A DNA stretch of 9,109 bases. Source: Brotonthovivens sp045629925. GTDB taxonomy: Bacteria; Bacillota; Clostridia; Lachnospirales; Lachnospiraceae. The notes beneath the pieces were generated by a model that was not told the origin of the DNA, did not search any database, and was given only the letters and a program-made list of their open reading frames with translations. Positions within the stretch are counted from its first letter, which is position 1. Each line of letters opens with the position of its first letter. Of this stretch, positions 1-6,039 are shown piece by piece. Where the stretch lies: contig JAZQSD010000055.1 of assembly GCA_045629925.1 (NCBI GenBank), forward strand, positions 1 to 9,109, in the 5' to 3' direction. Made by a program: the position numbers and the translations under genes.

Positions 1-1
1 T

Positions 2-697
2 GTGGTATCTCCTACGGGAGAAGTGTTTCAGCCTCAGGGTGGTCCAAGGGCTGGGAAATCAGAGTATAGTTTTTTGTTTGAAGGGACAACAGTGTCTTTA
101 GAATATGAGATTGCCGTGGGAGTGAATTCCAATCAGCTGGTATTTATGAGGTTTTCCAATCCTATGGAAGGGCTGTGGAGGATTCGGGTAACAGCAAGAA
201 ACGTGATCTTGGGAACTTATAATATGTGGCTTCGTATGAGCCAGCAGCTTACAGGGGAAGTGTTTTTCCTAAGATCCACGCCGGATATTACAGTTACAGC
301 GCCTGGGTATGCAAGCTCAGCCGTCAGTGTGGGAGCTTTTCAGACCGAGGGAAATCGATTGTATCCAGATTCTGGGAGAGGCTTTTCGGCCGCAGGTGGG
401 ATTAAGCCAGATCTTACGGCGCCGGGAGTGGAAGTGTCAGGGCCTGAATTGAGAGGGAACTTTGTTACGATGACAGGAACAAGTGTCAGTGCGGCCATAA
501 CCGCCGGCGCTTGTGCACAGCTATTAGAGTGGGGAATCGTAAAAGGAAACTATAGAACGCTGAATTCTTCAGAAATTCGAACAATCCTTACCAGAGGAGC
601 CAAAAGAAATCCAGAAAGAACTTATCCCAACAGAGAGTGGGGGTATGGAGCGCTAGATGTGTTAGAGGCATTAAATCAGCTTCGCAATCAGCAATAA
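2..697 (+). CDS. S8 (subtilisin-like) serine peptidase, Csp-like, C-terminal part
   Basis: This is the C-terminal 231 residues of a subtilase; the 5' end lies outside the window, so the GTG at base 2 is just the edge and not a start. The catalytic-serine motif GTSVSAA is clear (Ser at visible residue 161), preceded by the family block KPDLTAPG (about 135-142). The catalytic Asp and His would lie upstream. The first 90 or so residues are beta-rich with the stretch SNPMEGLWRIRV, which resembles the jelly-roll insert between the His and Ser segments of the Csp-type subtilases of Clostridia (CspA/B/C, which act on spore germination in Clostridium). Related Lachnospiraceae proteins of about 550-600 residues are common and mostly uncharacterised. 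No C-terminal anchor or sorting signal is visible. The family call is firm; a germination role is only a possibility. The stop codon overlaps the terminator A/T-run of the convergent gene. Confidence 0.9.
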   Translation: MVSPTGEVFQPQGGPRAGKSEYSFLFEGTTVSLEYEIAVGVNSNQLVFMRFSNPMEGLWRIRVTARNVILGTYNMWLRMSQQLTGEVFFLRSTPDITVTAPGYASSAVSVGAFQTEGNRLYPDSGRGFSAAGGIKPDLTAPGVEVSGPELRGNFVTMTGTSVSAAITAGACAQLLEWGIVKGNYRTLNSSEIRTILTRGAKRNPERTYPNREWGYGALDVLEALNQLRNQQ

Positions 698-722
698 AAA
701 AGGCTGTGATTATTCACAGCCT
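695..722 (-). terminator. Rho-independent terminator of the DUF5721-like gene, possibly shared with the subtilase gene
   Basis: A perfect 9-bp stem (701-709 AGGCTGTGA with 714-722) has a 4-base loop. On the minus strand the stem is followed by six T (696-701), so it is a classic terminator for the leftward gene that stops at 727. On the plus strand the hairpin starts 3 bases after the subtilase stop but has only a weak T-rich tail, so its use in that direction is less sure. Confidence 0.85.
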
Positions 723-726
723 GTCA

Positions 727-1239
727 TTATTCACATTCTTTTGTTTCAATCTGATGTTTTTTGAAAAACAGCTCCACCAGATGATCCCATTCCTGATCCA
801 ATGTTTTATCAACGGAAAAAATCTTGTAGGAGATGCCTGTTGTGCAAAGAAGCTTGCCACCGCGGAATGTCAGGTTGATAAACATGCCGGACACATCGTT
901 GACAGAGAAACTGCTGATAGTCTTTGCAAGAGTGTTGGCCATGTTTTCCGGAGAAAGCATAAACACAAACCGAAAAGAAAGGGGAATGTTCTTCCCTTTC
1001 ATCAAGTCGAAACAGTTGCCTCTCACAAGAGAAAAAGGCACATACTTGCAAGTGTCTGGAGAAATCCCCAGCGCCTCTAGCTGATCTTCCTGATAAAAGC
1101 CGGTCTGCAGCTGGCCATCGATCTGATAAGTAACATTTGTCTGAATGGTTGCCTCAGACAAAAGAAAATTATCAAAAAGAGGACTTGCTAAAAGCTGGCT
1201 CATAAATTGTTTGATATCACAGATTTCAAATGCAGTCAT
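727..1239 (-). CDS. DUF5721-like protein of unknown function
   Basis: The product has 170 residues and no assigned function. The N-terminal pattern (MTAFEICDIKQFMSQLL, then FDNFLLSEATI) and the C-terminal EWDHLVELFFKK block match what I recall of the DUF5721 family of Lachnospiraceae; this is from memory and not from a search. The protein seems cytoplasmic: no signal peptide, membrane segment, cysteine cluster or catalytic motif is evident. I chose the ATG at 1239 because GGAAGG (plus strand 1247-1252) sits 7 bases upstream. A longer reading frame begins at a TTG at 1257, but that start would put the ribosome site inside the gene. The gene has its own promoter, runs alone, converges on the subtilase gene and diverges from the M18 aminopeptidase gene. 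Confidence 0.8.
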   Translation of the reverse strand: MTAFEICDIKQFMSQLLASPLFDNFLLSEATIQTNVTYQIDGQLQTGFYQEDQLEALGISPDTCKYVPFSLVRGNCFDLMKGKNIPLSFRFVFMLSPENMANTLAKTISSFSVNDVSGMFINLTFRGGKLLCTTGISYKIFSVDKTLDQEWDHLVELFFKKHQIETKECE

Positions 1240-1273
1240 GGTGTATCCTTCCGACAATCATTGATAATAATAA

Positions 1274-1302
1274 ATTCTATCATGTTGGAATTGTGTGTTC
1301 AA
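1274..1302 (-). promoter_or_regulatory. Promoter of the DUF5721-like gene
   Basis: Read on the minus strand, TTGAAC (1297-1302) and TAGAAT (1274-1279) are separated by exactly 17 bases. A TG just before the -10 gives an extended -10. Expected start of transcription is near 1267, about 28 bases before the ATG at 1239. Confidence 0.75.
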
Positions 1303-1325
1303 ATAATTTTTTTCTATGCTATAAT
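1297..1325 (+). promoter_or_regulatory. Promoter of the M18 aminopeptidase gene (extended -10)
   Basis: A consensus TATAAT at 1320-1325 is preceded by TGC, an extended -10. A -35 at the right distance (1297-1302, GTTCAA) is poor, which fits an extended -10 promoter. That hexamer is also the -35 of the opposite promoter. Start of transcription would be near 1332, leaving a leader of about 26 bases. Confidence 0.65.
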
Positions 1326-1357
1326 TTAGACGAAAGAAATAAGCGAGGTAATGAAAG

Positions 1358-2704
1358 ATGAGAGAAAAAAGCGCTTTACTTATAAATTTATTGGAAAAAT
1401 CCGTATCTCCATATCATACAGTTCTTGCGGCAAAAGAACGTCTTGCTCAGGCTGGATTTGAAGAACTTCCTGAACAGGGAGCATGGAGATTGTCTGCAGG
1501 AGGAGCATATTATGTAAACCTCGGTGGTTCTGCCCTGGCGGCTTTCGTGCTGGGACAGAGATTTGACGGAGTGAAGAAGCTTCGTATCGCAGCGGCTCAC
1601 ACTGATTTTCCAGGACTTGTGATCAAACAGAATCCAGATATGGAATGTGCAGGCTGCAAGCAGCTGAACGTGGAAGTCTACGGCGGTCCAATCTTAAATA
1701 CATGGCTTGATCGTCCTTTGAGCGCAGCGGGCCAGGTGGTGTTAAGATCTACAGATCCTTGGAAGCCAGAAGTTCGATATGTAGACCTTGAGAAACCATT
1801 CTGTCTGATTCCAAACCTGGCTATTCATATGAACAGAGAGGTCAATAAAGGTGTGGCGTTAAACAAACAGACAGAGATGCTTCCACTTGCAGGACTTTGT
1901 GGTGAAGCCCAGGAGAAAGAAGGATTTGTTCAGTATTTGGCGGCCCATCTTGATGTGGCAGCAGAAGATATTCTGGACTATTCATTATATCTGTATGCGA
2001 CGGAAAAACCAGAGTTTGTGGGAATGAAAGAAGAACTTTTATCCGCCTGTCATCTTGACAATACGACAGGTGTGGAAGCCCTGCTTGCAGGGATCATTGC
2101 AAGCGCAGAGACCAATGACATGGCAGATTGTTTTAACTGTGCAACAGCTTCTTTGGAAGGCATCCGTCTGGCGGCATTCTTTGATCATGAAGAAGTGGGA
2201 AGCGGCACAAAACATGGGGCAGCGTCTATGGTGCTTAGAACGGTTCTTGGCAAGATTGCAGGAGCAGAAAGCCTCGTGCCAGAATTTTGGGCAGAGGCTC
2301 CAACTGTTGAACAGTTGTTAGAAGATGCTATGCAGCTGTCTGTAGACGTTGGCCATGGGGCACATCCAAACTACATGGGCAAGCTGGATCCTACCAACAA
2401 AGCATTTTTGGGCAAGGGTTTTTGTATTAAGCAGGCCTGCGCGCAGTCTTATGCAACGGACAGTGTGGCAGCAGGCATTTTGGAACAGCTCTGTGACAAG
2501 AAAAATATTCCTTGGCAGATCTTTACAAATCGTTCAGATCAGCCGGGAGGAAGTACGTTAGGTGCAGTTTCAGCAGGCTTTCTTCCTATTCCAACTGTTG
2601 AAGTAGGCGTTCCAATCCTTGCAATGCACTCTGTGAGAGAACTGATGGCTATCTGCGACATGAAAGCGCTGTCTGACTGCGTCACAGTATTTTTTGTAGA
2701 ATAA
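1358..2704 (+). CDS. M18 family metallo-aminopeptidase
   Basis: This cytoplasmic dinuclear-zinc aminopeptidase (M18, aspartyl aminopeptidase type) removes N-terminal residues, typically acidic ones, from peptides. All expected ligand and catalytic blocks are present in order: HTDFPG with His81, LDNTTG with Asp234, DHEEVGS with catalytic Glu278 and ligand Glu279, SVDVGHGAHPNY with Asp330, and AMHSVRE with His424. The SDQPGGSTLG block near 393-402 is also typical. At 448 residues the length is normal for bacterial M18 enzymes (often annotated apeB or pepM18), and there is no signal peptide. The ATG at 1358 has GAGG at 1345-1348, 9 bases upstream; an ATG at 1351 is in another frame. No clear terminator follows; the next gene has its own promoter. 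The call is secure; the exact substrate preference is not visible. Confidence 0.96.
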   Translation: MREKSALLINLLEKSVSPYHTVLAAKERLAQAGFEELPEQGAWRLSAGGAYYVNLGGSALAAFVLGQRFDGVKKLRIAAAHTDFPGLVIKQNPDMECAGCKQLNVEVYGGPILNTWLDRPLSAAGQVVLRSTDPWKPEVRYVDLEKPFCLIPNLAIHMNREVNKGVALNKQTEMLPLAGLCGEAQEKEGFVQYLAAHLDVAAEDILDYSLYLYATEKPEFVGMKEELLSACHLDNTTGVEALLAGIIASAETNDMADCFNCATASLEGIRLAAFFDHEEVGSGTKHGAASMVLRTVLGKIAGAESLVPEFWAEAPTVEQLLEDAMQLSVDVGHGAHPNYMGKLDPTNKAFLGKGFCIKQACAQSYATDSVAAGILEQLCDKKNIPWQIFTNRSDQPGGSTLGAVSAGFLPIPTVEVGVPILAMHSVRELMAICDMKALSDCVTVFFVE

Positions 2705-2726
2705 CAGTAATTTTCACTTTTTTAGG

Positions 2727-2755
2727 TAGACATAATTATGCAAAAAGGTTACAAT
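2727..2755 (+). promoter_or_regulatory. Promoter of the transglutaminase-like lipoprotein gene
   Basis: TAGACA (2727-2732) and TACAAT (2750-2755) are separated by 17 bases, each one mismatch from consensus. Expected start is near 2762, about 30 bases before the ATG at 2793. Confidence 0.75.
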
Positions 2756-2792
2756 GGGCTTCTGTTAAATATCATAAAAAGTGAGTTATACA

Positions 2793-3971
2793 ATGAAGAT
2801 AAATAAGTTTAAAAATTGTTGTGTGGCTATCGGATTGATAGCCGCACTTTGTTTATCCGTGGGAGGCTGTTCATCAATGCTTGAACAAGAGCCGGCGGTG
2901 GAAGTAGTGGGCACTTCCCAGGGCATGTATGCCTATGAACTTCTCACGGAAGAAGAACAGCAGGTGTACGATGAGATCACCTTCTGTATTGAGCAGAGAA
3001 TGGAATCTATTTCCCTTTCTACGCTGGATGAATCCGTCTTAGAGAAAGTATACTGGTCTGTTTATTACGATCACTGCGAATACTTTTGGTCCGATGGATA
3101 TCAGTATGAGATCTACAGCAACTGGCGAGATGAAGTGGTAAAGATTCTGTTTTATCCAATCTACAATGTGACCGAGGAAGAGCAGGCTTCCTATCAGGAG
3201 CAGATTGATCAGGCGGTGGCACAGATTTTAGCCCAGGCGCCAGTAGATGGCACCGATTATGAAAAGGCAATATATGTGTATCGTACATTGATTGAAAACA
3301 CAGATTATAATCTGGAAGCAGAACATAATCAGAATATAATCAGCGTGTTCTTAAATAAAGAAACTGTATGTCGTGGATATACATACGGGGCACAGTACCT
3401 GTTGAATGAACTTGGAGTTCCTTGCGTCAGCGTGTGCGGAACATCTGAGGGAGAGCCACATTCCTGGAATCTGATCTCCATGGACGGGGATTACTACTAT
3501 ATGGATGTAACCTGGGGCGAGGTAGAATACTGGGAAGAGACAGGGGATGCTAATGTTCCACCGGAAGAAGGAACAGGGGATTCTGACCAGATGGAAGTTG
3601 TTGACTCAGAATCTATCAACTACTGTTATTTTGGCGTGTCTGACAGTGATCAGGCATTTATGGCAGACCATGTGGCAGATCCATATGTTCCACTGCCAGC
3701 TTGTACAGCTACTGACAACAACTATTTTGTCCATGAAGGATTGTATTTTGAAGAGTGGGATAAATATGCTGTTGGTGACAAGATAGAAGCAGCTTATTAT
3801 GGAGGAGAACTTTCCATATTCTTAAAATTCGCCACAACAGAGCTGTATGACAAAGCGTTTGATTATTTGATCGAAGATGGCAATTGGGGATATTACTGCG
3901 ATCTGGATCAGATTGTGTATGTGGATCATTTTGAAGAAAATGTACTGATGCTGGAATTTTCCACAGAGTAG
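2793..3971 (+). CDS. Predicted lipoprotein with transglutaminase-like (Cys-His-Asp) domain
   Basis: The product has 392 residues. The N-terminus is a lipoprotein signal: Lys-rich residues 1-7, a hydrophobic core, and the lipobox LSVGGC with Cys26 as the likely lipidated residue, so the protein should be anchored outside the membrane. A transglutaminase-like papain-fold domain covers about 150-245. The triad is intact: Cys193 in TVCRGYTYG, His223 in PHSWN and Asp238 in MDVTW. Bacterial members act as cysteine proteases or amidases, or have unknown substrates; cross-linking is not implied. The region after 245 is strongly acidic and aromatic and looks like a separate C-terminal module that I do not recognise. 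I prefer the ATG at 2793 because a weak GTGAG (2781-2785) lies 7 bases before it; a GTG start at 2781 would add four residues and lacks a ribosome site. It appears monocistronic. I see no strong terminator after it. Confidence 0.88.
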   Translation: MKINKFKNCCVAIGLIAALCLSVGGCSSMLEQEPAVEVVGTSQGMYAYELLTEEEQQVYDEITFCIEQRMESISLSTLDESVLEKVYWSVYYDHCEYFWSDGYQYEIYSNWRDEVVKILFYPIYNVTEEEQASYQEQIDQAVAQILAQAPVDGTDYEKAIYVYRTLIENTDYNLEAEHNQNIISVFLNKETVCRGYTYGAQYLLNELGVPCVSVCGTSEGEPHSWNLISMDGDYYYMDVTWGEVEYWEETGDANVPPEEGTGDSDQMEVVDSESINYCYFGVSDSDQAFMADHVADPYVPLPACTATDNNYFVHEGLYFEEWDKYAVGDKIEAAYYGGELSIFLKFATTELYDKAFDYLIEDGNWGYYCDLDQIVYVDHFEENVLMLEFSTE

Positions 3972-4061
3972 ACAGGATTCTAAGTTACGACAAAAGAAGC
4001 CTGAGATTCCAAAATAGCATTATTTAAAAGGTTTTTTGGATAAGCAATTGAAAAAAACACC

Positions 4062-4090
4062 TTGTCTCTTTTACTTTAACAGAGTAAAAT
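4062..4090 (+). promoter_or_regulatory. Promoter of the DUF2812 gene
   Basis: TTGTCT (4062-4067) and TAAAAT (4085-4090) have a 17-base spacer. Predicted start is near 4097, giving a leader of about 40 bases that carries AAGGAG at 4126-4131. Confidence 0.7.
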
Positions 4091-4137
4091 GATACCATAT
4101 AGAAGGCTTTTATTGGCTGGGGGTAAAGGAGAACGAT

Positions 4138-4647
4138 ATGAAAAAGTTCAGAATTTTCTACGACAAAGATGCAGAAAATGAATGGTTAGATAAGCTTGGA
4201 GATCAGGGTTGGCAGTTAAAAAGTTTTAAAGCAGGTATGTATGAATTCGAGCAGGGTGAACCAGGACAGTACTACTATTTGGTGGAACTGATCGATAGAG
4301 TGAATCTTGATCTGGATGCTTATAGAGAAGCGTTAAAGCCAGTTCAGATTGATGTAATTGCTCATTTCGGAAATTACGTGTATTTGAGAAAACCTAAGAA
4401 AAACGGTCCTTTCAAGATTACAACACCTGTAGCAGATCAGATTGCTCAGTACAATCGAATCGGTCTGGTGTTCATCGCTATGATGTTCGTAGAATTTGTT
4501 GCGGGTCTTGCTGAGTTTGTAGGTGGTATCATTACAAAGCAGCCACTTCCATTCTGCATTGGTGCAGTGCTTATCGTTGTAGGTATCTGCTTCTTAAGAA
4601 TTGTAATCAAGATTGGTAAGAAGGTAAACAAACTAGACGGCAGATAG
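4138..4647 (+). CDS. DUF2812 domain membrane protein
   Basis: The product has 169 residues. The N-terminal 85 residues carry the DUF2812 pattern: a WLDKLGDQGWQLKSF block (16-30), then YEFEQGEPGQYYYLVEL (35-51) and a YVYLRK strand. Two hydrophobic helices follow (about 108-132 and 138-158), then a basic tail ending KKVNKLDGR, so this is a small membrane protein with the DUF2812 part probably cytoplasmic. The function of DUF2812 is unknown. In many Firmicutes it is encoded next to a PadR-type repressor; none is seen here, and the gene has its own promoter and terminator. AAGGAG at 4126-4131, 6 bases before the ATG, fixes the start. The family call is firm; the role is open. Confidence 0.85.
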   Translation: MKKFRIFYDKDAENEWLDKLGDQGWQLKSFKAGMYEFEQGEPGQYYYLVELIDRVNLDLDAYREALKPVQIDVIAHFGNYVYLRKPKKNGPFKITTPVADQIAQYNRIGLVFIAMMFVEFVAGLAEFVGGIITKQPLPFCIGAVLIVVGICFLRIVIKIGKKVNKLDGR

Positions 4648-4674
4648 CAGTTTTAGAAAATGAATATAATTATA

Positions 4675-4705
4675 AGAGCGAGCCAAAAAGGCCCGCTCTT
4701 TTTTT
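4675..4705 (+). terminator. Rho-independent terminator of the DUF2812 gene
   Basis: A GC-rich stem (4675-4684 with 4690-4699, one mismatch) has an AAAAA loop and is followed by a run of seven T (4699-4705). It lies between convergent genes; on the minus strand the tail is only AT-rich, so it may also slow the leftward UroD-like transcript. Confidence 0.92.
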
Positions 4706-4725
4706 GCCCAATTTTTAAATGGCTT

Positions 4726-5838
4726 TTATTTTGTGCAATTCATGAAGACTTTCATGTTTTCAAGATTTGCATTTAATGGAACTTCACAGCCTGTACCAAC
4801 AATGAATCCGCCGCCCATAGCCAGGTCGATAAGTTTATCACAGTATGCTTTTGTGTCTTCGGCTGTCCCGAATGCAAGGATAGATGCAGGGATATCACCG
4901 CGGATTACCTGATATCCTTTCAGGATTTCGTAAGCTTTCTCGATATCAGTAGCGCCGTCAAGCTCGATGATAGTGCTTCCCTTTGGAAGTTCTTTAAAAT
5001 ATGGAAGCATTGGAAGCCAATCGCCGTCAGCGTGTACAACAGGTGTGATACCTGCGTCGATGAATGCAAGACACATCTGTTTTAATGCTGGCCAAGCAAA
5101 CTCTTCAAACATTGCTGTAGAGATAAAAGTAGCGGAAGAGCGCATTGCAAAGATAGCAATACGTGGATTTTCGATACCTTTTACGCTGCCGATGGCAGTT
5201 TTGATAATGTCTGGAGTTGCTTTCGCGATAGCAGCTTTTACTTTTTCAGGTTCATCATACAGATCGTAGAAGAATTCTTCTAAGCTTCTTGTCATAGAGA
5301 ACGTATCAAAAGCTGGAGCTGTACCGCCGTGGAACATTAAAGGAATGTTTTTAGAGTCCCAGAACTTCTTGTTTGCGGCAATCTCTTTTCCACAGTTAAT
5401 GAATCCGCCGATGGCTTTGAAAATCTTAAATGGACCTGTGAAAGGAGGGTTTTGGATAGAACAAACATATGGCATCTGCCATTTGCCAAAGCCCTTGTTG
5501 ATGATTAAGTCGTAATCTTCAGGTTTCATAATCTCTTCTTCAATGAACTGGAACAGTTCATTTTCGCCTAAGTCTTTGCCTGGAATACGAACTTTCATCT
5601 GTTCAATGTAAGTTACTGTTTTAGGTCCTAATGGGAAAGCGATGTCTGGATATCCGATGATATCACATGTTTTCTTGTAGGCGTCCATAAAGGAATCGTT
5701 GCCTTGGAATAAGTAAGCCTGTGTTTTTTCAGCAGGAACAGCTGCATATGTACACAGATGTGGGAATACAGGAATATCCTGTTTTTTGTCAAAAGGTTTC
5801 AGAGACATTGCGTGAGCAAGTTTTTCTTTGCCAGTCAT
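4726..5838 (-). CDS. URO-D superfamily protein, probable corrinoid/methyl-transfer type enzyme
   Basis: The product has 370 residues spanning a full URO-D (TIM-barrel) fold. The arginine-rich N-terminal block PxWxMRQAGR of true heme-pathway uroporphyrinogen decarboxylase is missing, so this is one of the MtaA/CmuA-like relatives, which move methyl groups to or from corrinoid or coenzyme carriers. The metal region is present but changed: MtaA-type enzymes use H-x-C plus a later Cys, while here there is VVHADGDW (His269, Asp271) and GTGCEVP (Cys351). The protein is cytoplasmic. AAGGAGG (plus strand 5847-5853), 8 bases before the ATG, fixes the start. No corrinoid protein, reactivase or transporter gene lies beside it in this window, so the substrate cannot be inferred. 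Its only partner is the divergent LysR regulator. The superfamily call is secure; the methyltransferase role is likely but inferred. Confidence 0.88.
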   Translation of the reverse strand: MTGKEKLAHAMSLKPFDKKQDIPVFPHLCTYAAVPAEKTQAYLFQGNDSFMDAYKKTCDIIGYPDIAFPLGPKTVTYIEQMKVRIPGKDLGENELFQFIEEEIMKPEDYDLIINKGFGKWQMPYVCSIQNPPFTGPFKIFKAIGGFINCGKEIAANKKFWDSKNIPLMFHGGTAPAFDTFSMTRSLEEFFYDLYDEPEKVKAAIAKATPDIIKTAIGSVKGIENPRIAIFAMRSSATFISTAMFEEFAWPALKQMCLAFIDAGITPVVHADGDWLPMLPYFKELPKGSTIIELDGATDIEKAYEILKGYQVIRGDIPASILAFGTAEDTKAYCDKLIDLAMGGGFIVGTGCEVPLNANLENMKVFMNCTK

Positions 5839-5907
5839 AATAAAATCCTCCTTACAGGTTGAAATAAATCCGATCTTAAAGTTGTAAAAACAAACTTTTC
5901 TGATTCT

Positions 5908-5936
5908 ATTTTAGTACGGAAAACAATAACTGTAAA
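5908..5936 (-). promoter_or_regulatory. Promoter of the UroD-like gene
   Basis: On the minus strand TTTACA (5931-5936) and TAAAAT (5908-5913) are spaced by 17 bases. Predicted transcription start is near 5901, giving a leader of about 60 bases. The -35 lies within a second, imperfect copy of the LysR half-site. Confidence 0.75.
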
Positions 5937-5939
5937 AGT
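5924..5939. promoter_or_regulatory. Probable secondary LysR site (activation site)
   Basis: CAATAACT at 5924-5931 repeats the half-site found at 5956-5963, exactly 32 bases (about three helical turns) away and in the same orientation. Both copies are followed by TAAAAGT or AAAAGTT. It covers the -35 of the UroD-like promoter, where LysR proteins place their weaker activation site. Confidence 0.5.
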
Positions 5940-5948
5940 CAAAAACAG

Positions 5949-5981
5949 AATTTTTCAATAACTAAAAGTTATTGAAAAATT
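5949..5981. promoter_or_regulatory. Perfect 15-3-15 palindrome, probable LysR recognition site
   Basis: The arm AATTTTTCAATAACT (5949-5963) is followed by AAA and then its exact reverse complement (5967-5981). The core ATAAC-N5-GTTAT contains the LysR-type T-N11-A box (T at 5959, A at 5971). The centre is about 64 bases upstream of the predicted UroD-like start, and the right arm overlaps the predicted lysR -35. The low GC content and lack of a T-run argue against a terminator. Confidence 0.75.
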
Positions 5982-6000
5982 AGGCATGTTGTGATAAAAA
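5972..6000 (+). promoter_or_regulatory. Candidate promoter of the lysR gene, overlapping the palindrome
   Basis: TTGAAA (5972-5977) and TAAAAA (5995-6000) have a 17-base spacer. Predicted start is near 6007, which leaves a normal leader for an ATG at 6040 but almost none for one at 6013. The -35 is inside the palindrome, which predicts self-repression. Confidence 0.55.
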
Positions 6001-6039
6001 GAAGGTAAGATCATGAATCATGAATTGGGGGGGAACAAG

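Noticed and set aside
637..1084. Plus-strand frames opposite the DUF5721-like gene
   Set aside because: They have no ribosome site or family resemblance and mirror a minus-strand gene with a good promoter, start and terminator.
2705..2780. Possible terminator after the M18 aminopeptidase gene
   Set aside because: There is a T-run but no stem of useful length before it.
3972..4061. Possible terminator or small RNA after the lipoprotein gene
   Set aside because: AT-rich with a GGTTTTTTGG tract, but no convincing stem and no open frame with a ribosome site.
4726..5838. True heme-pathway uroporphyrinogen decarboxylase (hemE)
   Set aside because: The conserved N-terminal arginine motif is missing, the metal-type His/Cys positions are present, and there are no heme genes nearby.
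5949..5981. Palindrome as a transcription terminator
   Set aside because: The arms are almost all A/T, no T-run follows, and it lies between divergent genes rather than after a stop codon.
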